This document shows, in pieces, positions 35,541 to 46,877 of a stretch of DNA of 64,000 nucleotides; positions within the stretch are counted from its first letter, which is position 1, and every line of letters begins with the position of its first letter. The notes under the pieces are model-generated. The model had not been told where the DNA came from. It made no database searches and was given only the letters and a program-made list of their open reading frames with translations. Position numbers and translations under genes: made by a program. The stretch comes from Coix lacryma-jobi var. lacryma-jobi (Eukaryota > Streptophyta > Magnoliopsida > Poales > Poaceae). Where the stretch lies: contig CM019823.1 in NCBI GenBank assembly GCA_009763385.1, positions 29,787,845 through 29,851,844 of the forward strand, written 5' to 3'.

Positions 35541-37222
35541 TTCCTATTGGGCTCGAGGCTGGTGCTGATGGTCAGCGTCTTGCCATTGGCCGAGGTCGGG
35601 TCGACGGGTATTTGCTTGGTGTGCTCGGCTGGCTCGAAGGTGCCGGCGTGACGCTTTGCTTCTGGGGCCCTCTCGGTGGCCAGAGCTGCCAAGGCCTCGA
35701 GCGAGTCGAGGTGGACGTTGGCCTCCCCCCGCTCTACGCACTCCACGTCGCAGTGGTATGCGTGTTCGTAGGAGGTGTCAACGGTGATGACTCCTTTCGG
35801 CCCCGGCATCTTGAGCTTCAAGTATGTGTAGTTAGGAATCGCCATGAACTTGGCGTAGCCTGGCCGGCCGATGATGGCGTGGTAGGTCCCTTGAAGCCGA
35901 CACCTCGAAGGTGAGCGTTTCCTGTCGGAAGTTTGCCGGCGTGCCGAAGCAGACCGGTAAGTCGATGCGCCCGAGGGGGTGGCCTTCTTTCCTGGCACCA
36001 CTCCGTGGAACCCCCCGACACTGGGTCGGAGCTGTCCTTCTGAAATCCCCAGGAGGTCGAGGGTCTCGAGGTATATGATGTTGAGGCTCGAGCCCCCATC
36101 CATCAACACCTTGGAGAACCGAACGTCGACTATGACGGGGTCGACGACGAGGGGGTAAGCCCCCGGGTTTATGACCTGGTCCGGATGGTCGTCACGGTCA
36201 AACGTGATTGGCGCATCGGACCAGTCAAGATACCGGGGGGCGTCGTGGCCAAGCGAAAAGATTTCCCGGCGCTCCTTCTTTCTTTCTCGAGCTGAGAGCC
36301 CGACGGTCGGTCCCCCGTAGATCATGTAGCAATCGCACACCGGGGGGAAGTCGCCATCTGCCTTCCGGCCACCGCGTTGATCGGTATCCTTTCCCTTAGG
36401 CGCGTCTTCCCTCTTATCACCGAGCTTTGAGTAGTAGCCCTTCAACAGTCGGCAGTCTTTCAACTTGTGGTTTACGGGGCCCCTGTGGAAGGTGCAGGGA
36501 TCCTCGAGCATCTGGTCGAAAACAGCCCCGTCGGGGGGGCCTCGGGGCTTCTTAGGCTCGAGGGCGCCCGCGAGAACTTCTTTGTCGTCGTCGTCATCGG
36601 CGCCACGCTTCGCCTTCTGGCCTTTGCGCTTGTTTTTCTTCCTTTTGTTGCTGTCAATGTTGTCGTTCTTGGCGTCGTCGCCCTTGTTGGAGCCCTCCGG
36701 TACGATCACCGCCTTGCCTTTGTCCATGGAACGGCCAAAGAAGGCCCCCACTGCTTCGTCGCCCGAAGCAAAGCTGGTGACGCGATCCATCAGGTCCTCG
36801 ACCGTCCCGGGACGGTAGCGTCCTAGCTCATGAACAAGCTCTTGGCAGGTCGTGCCCGCGAGGAATGCTGAGATGACGTCCTCGTCAGGTACATGGGGGA
36901 GCTCGAGACGCTGCTTCGAGAAACGTCGAGCAAAGTCGCGGAGGGGTTCGTCCGCCGCCTGTCTGCAACGCCGTAGGTCCCAGGGGTTGCCTGGACGCAC
37001 GCAGGTCCCCTTGAAATTCCCATCGAAGACCCTGACTAGGTCGGCCCAGTCATGGATCCGATCCGGCGGGAGCCCCTCGAGCCACCGGCGGGCGGTGTCC
37101 GAGAGGTAGAGTGGGAGCTGACGTATGATCACGCGGTCGTCGTTCTTTGCTCCGCCCAGTTGGCAGCCAAGGCGGAAGTTCGAGAGCCAGAGCTTGGGCT
37201 CGACCTCCCCGTCGTACTTCAC
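35537..37222 (-). CDS. Gypsy gag-protease reading frame (561 codons open)
   Basis: This is the best preserved part of the element. The first 170 codons are a retrotransposon gag domain (KYDGEVEPKLWLSNF, AARRWLEGLP-type motif, DLVRVFDGNFKGTC, LRDFARRFSKQR). A Lys-rich stretch (RKKNKRKGQKAKRG) and a degenerate cysteine motif (CTFHRGPVNHKLKDC) follow. The protease core is VLMDGGSSLNIIY, with DGG where other families have DSG; this is normal for this lineage. Capsid continues upstream in ORFs to about 38,700. The frame ends at the junction with RT. A local frameshift is likely near 35,940, where the protein loses family likeness. Confidence 0.75.
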   Translation of the reverse strand: MKYDGEVEPKLWLSNFRLGCQLGGAKNDDRVIIRQLPLYLSDTARRWLEGLPPDRIHDWADLVRVFDGNFKGTCVRPGNPWDLRRCRQAADEPLRDFARRFSKQRLELPHVPDEDVISAFLAGTTCQELVHELGRYRPGTVEDLMDRVTSFASGDEAVGAFFGRSMDKGKAVIVPEGSNKGDDAKNDNIDSNKRKKNKRKGQKAKRGADDDDDKEVLAGALEPKKPRGPPDGAVFDQMLEDPCTFHRGPVNHKLKDCRLLKGYYSKLGDKREDAPKGKDTDQRGGRKADGDFPPVCDCYMIYGGPTVGLSARERKKERREIFSLGHDAPRYLDWSDAPITFDRDDHPDQVINPGAYPLVVDPVIVDVRFSKVLMDGGSSLNIIYLETLDLLGISEGQLRPSVGGFHGVVPGKKATPSGASTYRSASARRQTSDRKRSPSRCRLQGTYHAIIGRPGYAKFMAIPNYTYLKLKMPGPKGVITVDTSYEHAYHCDVECVERGEANVHLDSLEALAALATERAPEAKRHAGTFEPAEHTKQIPVDPTSANGKTLTISTSLEPNRK

Positions 37223-38795
37223 GATGTTGGTAGGCGGTCGGAAGCGGTCGGGGAGGGTTGAGCTGCGGATGGCTCGGCTGAAGACTCGGGGGCCCGGGGG
37301 CTCGAGGACCTGCCGGTCCTCGTCGCTGTCGTAGCGCCCCCCCCCCGATGGGCGCTATAGCCACGCTCTTGGGCCCCCTTGTCCTTGCGCCGCCGATTGA
37401 TGTCGTTGCGGGCGTCGTTGGGGTCTCGAGGCGGCCGGTTGTCGACGATCCGTTCGCGGACTGGCCTGGCTCGTGAGGCGTCCGGCTGGTGGACGGATGC
37501 CTCGCGAGCGTCGCGGGGCGTGTCTGCTGGTTTCCCTGAGGCTGCTTCGCGTCGGCGCGACGCCGAGCTCTCGGCCTGCTGTACCGCGGCTGTCTCAAGG
37601 AGGTTTTTCATTTCTCCGAGCATGCGCCTGGCGTCGGGGTTGGAGACGGCGGGTAGTTCACGGAGCATCATCGCCGCTGCCACCACGTTCTGGCCGGCTC
37701 GTGGGAAACATACCTCGGGGCGCGCTGGTGCCCCGTCCTCGAGGATCCGCCGGTGGACCTCTCGAGCCCGGCCTCGAGCTCCGGCTCCTCGAGGCTGGGG
37801 TGGTTCCTGCATCAGGGTTTGCCGGAGCTGCAGCAGGTGTCGCCGTTCTTCCTCGGCTTTGGTGATTGCCTCTTGCACCTGCGCGAGTTGTGCCGCCCGG
37901 CCGTCGTCGTGCTGAGGCGACACAGCCGGTGCCGGAGGTTCGTCCCTCCTTTGAACGCGTGACCCGCCTGCCGCGGCCACGTCGCTGGGGCCTTCTAGAT
38001 CGAGCGCTGGTCTGCCGTCATCGCCCTCGTCCTCGGTATCGCACGCGACCCCCTCGAGTTGAAAGCACTCCCTGGTGGGATCCCAAAAGTCGAGGTCGTG
38101 GTAGTCGTATTCGTCGGAGCCGGAGCCGTCGACGGCGTGCCGTCTTGGCAAATGCTGGGACCGCAGCTCGCGGTGCCATTCTCCGACGGTGGATCGCCGA
38201 GGTGGCTCGAAGGCTGGCAAAGAGTCGCGGTTGACGCGCGCGGGGTGGACGATCTCCAGGCTGGCCATGGCCTGCAGCAGCGTGCCCGGACGCTGCTCCC
38301 GGTCCGCCATCGCCTGGTCCTGATGGCGCCCGTCGCGGCGGTGGGCGTGCACAGCCGCTGAGCGGTCGAGGCCGGCCGGGAGCCGCCGGCGCCATGCGCG
38401 GCGCGACCCGCGCGGGAGGAGGCTGAATGGCGTCGACGGCGCTCGGCCCGGAGGCCTCTGGCCTGGTTCCTGGTCCGTGCGTATGATGAAAGCGAAGTCG
38501 CTCGGCGGGCGTGGGTGCGCCCTGGAGGTTTCCGGTCGCACGCCGGGCTGGTTTCCCCTTGGGGACCCTGCACCGGCTACGGGGCCGCAGGAGTTTGCCG
38601 CGGGTACCGCCTGCGCCCGGCGATGACGGTGACGACGACGCCGCTCGCGATGTGGCGACGCGTGGTGGTGCGGGTGACGCGTCGCGCCCCCCGCGCGGGG
38701 TGGCGTGACGCGCTCTCCGCTCAGGCCCTCCGTGGAGAGCAGAGTCAGCTCGTTGCCGTTGACTTTTACAGATAACAAACTGTCCAAAGAAACTT
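37223..38795 (-). pseudogene. Gypsy gag N-terminal extension and leader
   Basis: A long open stretch rich in Arg, Pro and Ala, with a coiled segment RDEPPAPAVSPQHDDGR...AQLAQVQEAITKAEEERR (about 37,850-37,960), resembles the long pre-gag region of Tat elements. The reading frame runs without a start into kinase-like DNA near 38,795, so its true start is missing. Confidence 0.55.
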
Positions 38796-39135
38796 TATAT
38801 TTGCACCCTAGAATATAACAAAATAACAAGCCACGTCACTAAAAGCATTTGCGGACACAATTTGTATAACAGGCAAAATTTCTTGTCTTTATATCCCGGG
38901 CCCTATGTATGATTCCATTATGATGCAAATATTCCAGTCCATACAAAAGTTGTTTAGTATATTTCCTGATGACATGATAAAGAAATAAACTGAATCAAAA
39001 ATACTCTTTACCGGTTAACTCATCAAACTAACAGTACGGGCAGAATTTGTATCAAGATATACCTGCTCGAACGAGCCACTCCTTATAAGGTCACCCTTCC
39101 GACACTGGATCGGCAGGTTGTCCTCTCCTTCGCCA
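38796..39135 (-). pseudogene. Fragment of ANP/NPK1-type MAP3K kinase domain
   Basis: Three pieces in the order of a MAP kinase kinase kinase gene lie on the minus strand. First, LPIQCRKGDLIRSGSFEQ followed by a GT donor (39,130-39,063) resembles the glycine-loop exon of ANP/NPK1 kinases. Second, QLLYGLEYLHHNGIIHRARDIK (38,957-38,890) is the catalytic-loop exon. Third, an AG acceptor followed by codons for GANI (38,807-38,796) is the start of the next exon. Defects: a 6-base insertion splits HRDIK into HRARDIK, the donor after DIK reads AC instead of GT, a glycine-loop residue is lost, and the exon is cut at the gypsy boundary. I judged the family by motif memory only. Confidence 0.6.
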
Positions 39136-39353
39136 CTTTTTTCTCCTTACCCTATCACATTCATCGGAGGCTGAGGCCACACCACTGTGGCCATGTGCAA
39201 TATTTGATTTATATCTTCTGCTCATGTAATGAAAAAGGACATGCTTAGTAGTATTGTCGTGGTTGATTAAAAATTGAAATGATATCTATCCATCCATACC
39301 AGTCTTATAATGGTCTGAGCTTATTTGAATATATATATATTTGTATCAATTTT

Positions 39354-40697
39354 TGTCGGTGTTTCGTACCCGGGGGTATCACACCAACGAGTAATATGAT
39401 CGCGTGCTTCTCTTCCTGGATGGTGATGCAAAGGGACACAAGGATTTATCCTGGTTCGGGCAAAGAAGGCCCTACGTCCAGCGGGGGGAGATGTTCTTGT
39501 ATTATTTGCACCTAAGTGCTTGTACAGGGGAGAATACAAGCTCAGTGAGCGTGGACCGGGGTCCGGACTCGTGTTTGTGCGTGGACTCGTGTGTTCTGTT
39601 CGTCGTCCCGAATGAGGGCCCTAGCGTCCCCTTTTATAGAGCAAGGGGAGGCCAGGATTACAAAAAGTATTACAGGTGTCGGGGCGCATGGTGCCCCATA
39701 CGGAGAAGGGTAGAAACCCTGTCTTGTCGGGGCCACTGGAGCCGATGTGATCGTCGCTGTTGAGGCGTCCTTGAGTCGTGGCTTCCCTCCCGGGCGCGGA
39801 CGTGGGGGCGCGACAAAGCGGGAGCCGTACAGCACCCATCCCGGATTGTACAGTACGCGGTGAGGTCCCTCCGGGTCTTGGGGTACCTGTCCTCCAAGAG
39901 TATGAAAGTGGTTAGGGCTCGAAGGGCGCGAAGCCGACCTCGAGGTGTTACAGTGTATGGCTCGAGGGGCGCGGAGCCGGCCTCGAGGTGTTTACAGTGC
40001 ATGGCTCGAGGGGCGCGGAGCCGGCCTCGAGGTGTTTACAGTGCATGGTTCGAGGGGCGCGGAGCCGGCCTCGAAGTGCTATAGTGCATGGTATGGTCGA
40101 ATAGTGCTGTACTGGTGCCCTTTCGCCCATGCTTGTAGTGAAAACGAGACTTGACCTTTACACCGAGTTACTGTGATACGTGCTGTGCTCCAGTGGACAT
40201 GACCGGAGTAGGTGAAGGCATTAAATGCGTGGTATGGGGCTGGTACGGCTGTCTATACCACTCGAGGTCCGTGCGATAGGGCTCGAGGTGTGGGAGCGTG
40301 CTCGCCCGAGGTCTGTAGGGCTCGGGCGAGACGGAGAGCGATCGCGTTCGCCCGAGGCCTGGCTCAGCGGGCTCGGGCGAGGCGGAGAAAAGAGCGATCG
40401 TCCGAGGCCTGGCTCAGCGGGCTCGGGCGAGGCGGAGAAAAGAGCGTTCGCCCGAGGCCTGGCCGGGAGGGCTCGGGCGAGACGGAGATAGCGCGTTCGC
40501 CCGAGGCCTGGCTGGGAGGGCTCGGGCGAGACGGAGATTGAGCGTTCGCGCTCGCCCGAGGCCTGGATCAGCGGGCTCGGGCGAGGCGGAGAAAAAGCAT
40601 TCGCCCGAGGCCTGGCTGGGAGGGCTCGGGCGAGTCGGAGATTGGGCGTTTGGGTGTTTGCGTTGATTGGGGGTACCCCTTTTTTGTACCACCGACA
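39354..40697 (-). mobile_element. Solo LTR of the same gypsy family, TSD ATTTT
   Basis: This 1,344-bp copy of the 24,768-26,075 LTR is flanked on both sides by ATTTT (39,349-39,353 and 40,698-40,702). There is no primer-binding site or polypurine tract next to it, so it is an independent insertion reduced to a solo LTR rather than the gypsy element's own 5' LTR. The TATA box (plus CCTTTTATAG) is at about 39,630-39,639. It has tandem arrays like its partner but with different unit numbers (39,920-40,090 and 40,300-40,640). Confidence 0.8.
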
Positions 40698-40922
40698 ATT
40701 TTCATGTTTCCCTTTAAGTTCACTTGGAACAAGCACAAGGCCTATTACGACCATATCATCTTCCCTGTGAAGTTGTTGCCTTCTGATTTCCTGAAGCTTG
40801 TGGTCAGTGGAGTGGATGCGAGGTTGACTCTGCCACCTTAGAGGTGAGGTGAATCGAAGCCAAGGGCTGCAGGGGCGCCACAGGCCAAGACATGCAGTCG
40901 ACAACGGCGACACGAGGACTAC
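40698..40922. other. Short host segment, possibly coding, unidentified
   Basis: On the plus strand this opens as FPFKFTWNKHKAYYDHIIFP followed by VKLLPSDFLKLVVSGVDA and a stop at about 40,840. It has protein-like composition, but I do not recognise it. It may be host gene debris continuous with the DNA left of the solo LTR. Confidence 0.35.
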
Positions 40923-43077
40923 TGAAAGGTCCTAATTGGCTAGAGGGGGGTGAATAGCCTAAATAAAAATTCTACAATCTCACTAGAGCAAAGTACTAGT
41001 ATTACAAAAGGCCAAAATGCGGTTTGCTCTAGCTCTAAATGTTAGGCAAGCCACCTATTTGCAATTCTAGTAATTTAATATCTCTATGACACACAATTGC
41101 TATGTCTCTACTTTATCTAGTTAGAAAGCTAACAAGATAAATAAATAGCTCAACACTATGTCACTACTTTTACACTAGAGAGCAATCTAGAGAATAAAAT
41201 AAATCAACTAAATATGCTATGTTACTCTACTTGCAATTTATCACTACTACTACACAAGGTATACAAATAGCAAGTATGAAAGAGAGATAAATAATTTCAA
41301 TACCGACGGTGAAGAGTAGAGGATGATGTCAATCACCAAATAATTAATTCCATTGAGATAAATATGAATCAATTCAATTCACAGGGAGATAAGATATGAC
41401 ACAATTATTTTTTCTCCCGAGGTTCACTTGCTTGCCAGCAAGCTAGTCCCCGTTGTGTCCCTCTACACCACGTGGTTCCGTGGCTAATCGGTATCACACA
41501 CCGCGCCTCTCAATAGGCGCCACAAGAACCTACCAATGGAGAGAAGTTGAATGACACAAGCAATCCACTAAAGTTGGAATTTGGCACTCCGCTGGGGAAC
41601 CACAACAACCACTCACAAATATCTCCTTGATTGGGGGTGGACACAATCACCAAATCCACTCACCAATCAATCCACCTCCAACCGTCTAGGTGACGACAAT
41701 CACCAAGAGTAATAAGAAATCCACAATTGCAATAATCACCTAGTGCCACAAGAATATGCAATCTTAAATGCACCTAGGGTTTCCCTCAAAATCCTCTCTA
41801 AAAATTAGCACTGAGCTGAGAGTGGAGAGGAGAGGGAGGTGGATTTCTTGCAGCTCTCTAGATCGACGCTAGAGCACCCAAACTCTCACAGGAATCGAGC
41901 TCAAATCACTATGAGTGAGAGAGAGGAAGAAGGAGAGCTTTCTGTGTTCGTGTTCTTCAGTTAGCAGCAGGCAACAAACAGAGAGGTAAAAAAGTTAGTG
42001 AGAAAGCTATCGAGCGCTGGGAGGAGGCGCTGCCTTAACTCTTTGGCCAAAGGCTCCCAACGGTCACAAGTCACCCCACACATACACGCACAACTTGGCC
42101 ACTCCATACACCCATAGTTACTGACGGACGGGTCATGCTCCACCAACGGTCAGCACCACAGCAGAAAAGGCAACGGGCAAGGAGAACCATGAAGCTTCAA
42201 GGAAGCTTCCTACCTCCACTCCCAGCACAGGCTCTTTGCACTCTCTCTCATTTGCATGCACAACAAAAACTCTCTCTCTTTAAAAGAACGAATGGACCAA
42301 GCCACTCCTTCTGCACATGCATGCCTCTGACAAGCTATAGGAGCCTGCCCATTTTAGTCAACACGCATGCAAGTAGTACATACCACCCATTCTTTATCCC
42401 TTTTTTTATATTTCAGCAGCAGGTTCGAACCAGTTTGAGAGCTAAAACGGACGAGTCAAAAGCTCAAAAAGGACTAGTCTGTTCCCTCTTTAACATAGCA
42501 AAAACAGACCAGTCCGAAAACCAAATCGGACCAGATCCAACTCCATTTTTGCAGTTGCTTTTACTGGACAACAAACTAATAAAAAACTACACATTTTCGT
42601 GCCTTTCCAGGTGCTAACTTCAACACAGTATACCAAAATAAATTGACACTAAAGTTAGCATTTTCATAAATAATTTTCAGGCTTCCTCATGCATCTCACC
42701 ACATCACTAAGCGTATGCATATGCAAAAGAGACTCACACTTAGTGGCACTAGATAACTATTGTAATTAAAGATTTCTTCTCTTTGTAGTACGGTTATCTA
42801 GCTTAAATCCGGTCACACTCTCTATAGTGCCTTGACCGGCAAAAACAAATATCCTATTTTTATACCTTTGCCTTGAGCCCATAGGATTTTATTTTTCTCT
42901 TTATTCTTTTCCAAGACGGAGCACGTGGATATCATATTTTTGTTCACCTCCATTACCATGATAATTCTCTAGCTCCATCACTTAGCGTGTACCAACCTAT
43001 CTCATATCACAATACTCTTTGCAATAGTTAGTACACATAGGTGTCATCAATTATCCAAAACCAAACTAGAGCTTTCA
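40923..43077 (-). repeat. 3' LTR of the SIRE-type element
   Basis: 2,155 bp. The plus-sense left end carries AGAGGGGGGTGAATAG, shared with other SIRE-type LTRs in the window. It holds hairpins at 41,427-41,442 and 41,689-41,704 and degenerate GGACCAGTC-like repeats at about 42,420-42,540. Confidence 0.85.
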
Positions 43078-43909
43078 ATCTCCTCCTTTTTGGTAATTGA
43101 TGACAACCATCACAAAGGTATGAAATGAATTTAATTTGTTAACTTGAGATGTTTGCCCATGCATTTAGATCATGAATAAGAGTTGGACAAGCATTTCAAA
43201 TTCGGTTTTGATAGTACTAACTCCCCCTACATATGTGACATATGAGTTTGGTACAATTTCTCACATATGCATAAATAGACATTGTGGGTGAGCTACTACT
43301 ATCAAATGATGCTAAAGTATATAGAATGGACCTTTGAAGCGTGATACCATCGGAGTTGCGAATATATATCATCTTTAGCACCATAGGTAACTAGACATAC
43401 ATCAAAAAATCAAGTACCCCGTGAGATCAACATTATAAGTAAAGAGAGTACTTGATTCACTTGGAAGTATGAAAGTCTAGTTACCAACCTATGCATACTA
43501 GTATTTCAACCACCCTACAATTTAAAGTTTACAATGCACCATTTCATATGAATATTCACATACAAATGCAAACAACTTATTTATGAGCTTGCTCCCCCTA
43601 TTTGTGTGCTCAAATTTTAATTTTTAATTTATCTCTTTCCATGATCATATCTATCTTTGTGACTTATTTCTCCCCCTTTGTCAACAATTGCTCAAAAAGG
43701 TTCATATTAGATGGAGAGAAATACCACCTAGAAATAGCAAGTTCATTTGATTTGGAACGAAAGTTATTTCACATTGGTTCAATCTAGATTACTTGCCTAG
43801 AATATGTAACTAGATTTGATCCAAGGGCAAGCTTTCGTCATACCTCTCAAGTAGGAGGTATATCTTGACCATGTTAAGTTACACATCTTGAGCTCATATT
43901 CTAGATACA
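43078..43909. other. 3' untranslated internal part of the SIRE-type element, left piece
   Basis: Begins with the polypurine tract (minus AAAGGAGGAGAT). A second purine tract, minus GACAAAGGGGGAGAAAT, lies near 43,668. It is non-coding and is interrupted at 43,909 by a solo LTR. Confidence 0.65.
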
Positions 43910-46872
43910 TGTCACACCCGGTTTTAAGAACAAAACCAGGTATACACCATATGTGAGCCCAGGAAGTCAAATCTCACATATAGCTACAAATAAAGGGTAA
44001 TATCGAAAGACAATGCTCATATATAACGTATAAACACAAAGAACATAACCTTAAAGAGCAGACAGCGGAAAGACACTCCGATCTTCAGATGGAGACACCA
44101 ACTTCACAGGGAACAACTGACTGGTTGATCACAAGCCTAAGCTTCTCCAAAGTTTAACTCTCTGAGGTGTGGGGAAAAGCAAGAGTGAGTCCATGTTGAA
44201 CTCCACAAGTATAGCAACAAGTGATATAGATCCCAAGTTTCATGATCAATGTAACATAAATAATGAATAGCATAAAATAGTAGATAATGAACATGTTAAC
44301 CAACAAAAGTCATAATCTTAATGTAAAAGTCTTCAAGGCCGCTCGTGTCCTTGAGCAAGGCTGATATATCAGTTTAATAAACTTTGCGCAAAGGTGTACA
44401 CTTTCACTGCGAGACGTGAATTGCCCTTTCGCCCGAGGTGATCAGCCTCTTAACTCACTTCCAAGGAAAGTCGGCAGGGTTCACGATGAAGCCTTTCAAA
44501 GGTTCGTCTAACAAGTTAGGGCCGCTAGGTTTCCCCATCAATAAGCATGAATCTCCCCTACAAGCGGTGACTAACAAAAGACAAAATGCACCAACTTGGT
44601 CGGCCAAGACCATACAGATCGGAGCCCCTCTTGCGCCTTTCGGTAACCTCTAACAAGCTAGAAAAGGTCCTCATACTGAGCTAAAGCCAGAGCCATATAA
44701 CCCCCAACAGTTGCACTGTAAATCCCGAAGGTTCTTGTACAGATAATTTCTTAAGTTGCTAATAAGTCATTTTTATCATTCGATGCATACATTAATTAAG
44801 TAACATGATCATGATTGCGAAAAGAACACTCGATTGCTATACTTGCCTTAAACTCAAGATCCTTCTTCTGTTGACTTGTATACTTCCAAAGGTTGACTCT
44901 TGATCTTGAACTCTTGATCACGAACTTCTTCTTGATCACCAACGTACAACTCACCGACTGGACATACGATCACAGAGCACCACACAAGCATCCAACATCA
45001 ATCATGCAAAGCAAAACAAAGCCTATGATTAGAACAATACATCAATCATAAGAAAACAAGATAAAGAGTTTTGAAAACTGATCTACGATTCGCTACAAAC
45101 ACACAGACGCGAAAATCACGCTAATCGGAGTTTTAACGGAAAAGATATGAGCTAAACAAGACTAAAGACACTAATTACTAGATTAGATTTAACTCAAATT
45201 TTAATTACAGAAAACAGTGTTGAAAGTTATATATTTGGAAAGATCTTTTCGAAACGAATCTAACGCAAGTTGAACGGACTAAATCGGAGTTAAAACGAAG
45301 AAGTTATAAGCTTTTGAAACTGGTGGCAAAACTGTAAATAAATTGAAATCGAATTTGAATTTAAAATCGATTTAAAACGAATTTCAGAATTGACTGGACT
45401 GCGCCTCATTTAGGATGAAACGCAGGGGCTTATACGGAAGAAAACTCAGACTCAATGAATAGTATAAGGTGGACTGCGGGTTTAGGCTCGAAAACTTGAG
45501 GGTCTCTTTAACAAAATTGACGCCGAAGGGGTATCGACTGCCAGAGGCCGTTGATTTCTAGATGGACGACTCAGATTAGATCTGGGAGGGGCTGGCGGCG
45601 CTTTTACGCCGGCGCGGAGGAGGGAAGCGATGCGCGGCGGCGCCATGGCCGGAGACGGGCGGCGCGGCTCGGGTTTGCGCCACGATGCGGTAGAGACTAC
45701 GGGAGTAGGTCCAATCGAAAGAGAAGATCAAGGCGAACTCACCAGAGGCACAGACGATGTCGGAGACGATCTGGTGGCGGCGTATTGCTCGACGAGGCGG
45801 ACGGCGGCTCTGAAAAGCGACGGCGAGCGATTAAGGCACCAACAAAATAGGGAAAAAGGAGATAGAAGGAATTGATAGCTTCGTGAGGTCGAGACGAAGC
45901 TCTAGATGCCCTCGGTGGCGACCGAACCCTACCGAGAAACGAGGTTGACGGCGGCGGAGATTTTTCGGGCGGCGGGGCTCTCGGTCGCGGCGAATAGGGC
46001 ACGAGAGCGTAAGCTTCTTGCGTGGGGATAGGCGGCGGGTTCCTGAGGATCTATTTATGGGGTTGGCTCAGCCGATTAGGCAAGCGAAGACGCGTAGGAT
46101 AGATGGATTCGATCTCGGGCTCGTGTTCTGGTCAGATACGGGAGGATGGAGATCAAGCTGACACGCGGGCCATCGGCGTCAGCGAGGGAGAGGCGAGCGC
46201 GGGCGTCGCTGGGAGGCTGCCAGGCGGAGCCCAGTCGACAGCGAGACGGGGCCGCGCGCGTGCGGAGATGCGGCAGGCGCTGGGAGTGGGCCGACGGAGA
46301 GAGTGCGGCCCAAGAAATGGAGGGAGGAGAGCGCTGCGCGCAGAGAGGAAAGGCGGCGAGTCACTGGGCCAGCGACTGGGCCGCACGGGCGATGGGGAGG
46401 GGAGAAAGGCAGGCCGATGCTTGGCCTTCGGGCCGAAAACCAAAGAGGGGAGGGAGGAGAGAAGATGCCTTTTCATTTTTGTTTTGCACTTTTCAAAGGG
46501 ATTTCAAATAGAATTTGAATTTCGTTTGAACATTTGAATTGGATCCTTGAGAGAAACAAAAAGTTTTTAAAACTTTTAAACTTTTCCAAACTTTTTGGAA
46601 ACAGAAAGTCTTTATTTCCAAAACCCTTTTTTCCATAAAAGTCATTTTCAATTGGTTTCTAAATCATTTCGAATTCAAATTGAATTTTAACCAAAACCAC
46701 ACATCACAAAAACTCAAATGCTCCAACATGAATGCACAACCAAGTTTCTAAACCCTAGGATAAATTTTACTTTATAGAAAAGTTTTTATTTTCCTATATT
46801 TTATGAGCACAAAAATTCATAATTAAAGCATTTTAGCTCTAATTTAAGAAACACAAATTTCAGGGTGTGACA
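43910..46872. mobile_element. Solo LTR, TGTCACACCC...GGGTGTGACA, TSD ATACA
   Basis: A 2,963-bp segment whose ends are TGTCACACCCGG and GGGTGTGACA, flanked by ATACA at 43,905-43,909 and 46,873-46,877. It is related to the solo LTR at 58,685: both share CGGCTGATATATCAG-type phrases (AAGGCTGATATATCAG here, about 44,358-44,373). The 45,560-46,480 part is GC-rich and may be the promoter and transcribed leader. The ORFs in it have no recognisable product. Superfamily is probably gypsy, not proven. Confidence 0.8.
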
Positions 46873-46877
46873 ATACA

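Larger units (their letters stand above)
24768..38795 (-). mobile_element. Ty3/gypsy (Tat lineage) retrotransposon, 5' end missing
   Basis: The element reads on the minus strand as gag, PR, RT, RNase H, INT, an antisense extra ORF, and a 3' LTR (24,768-26,075). RT before INT makes it gypsy. The extra antisense ORF with a putative gypsy-type transposon domain between INT and the 3' LTR matches RIRE2/Grande-like Tat-lineage elements. No LTR or primer-binding site bounds the gag side: the internal region stops near 38,795 against kinase-like DNA. Coding regions have many frameshifts. The right limit is approximate. Confidence 0.8.

Noticed and set aside
39354..40697. Taking this LTR as the 5' LTR of the gypsy element
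   Set aside because: It has its own ATTTT duplication on both sides and no primer-binding site on the internal side.
40923..43508. LTR limits drawn at the end of the full repeated block (to 43,508 and 57,022)
   Set aside because: The polypurine tract and a TG...CA boundary place the LTR end at 43,077 and 56,590; the extra 431 bp is shared internal sequence.
45551..46537. Plus- and minus-strand ORFs in the GC-rich block of the 43,910 solo LTR
   Set aside because: Overlapping frames on both strands, Arg/Gly-rich composition and no recognisable domain; the block fits a CpG-rich LTR promoter or leader.
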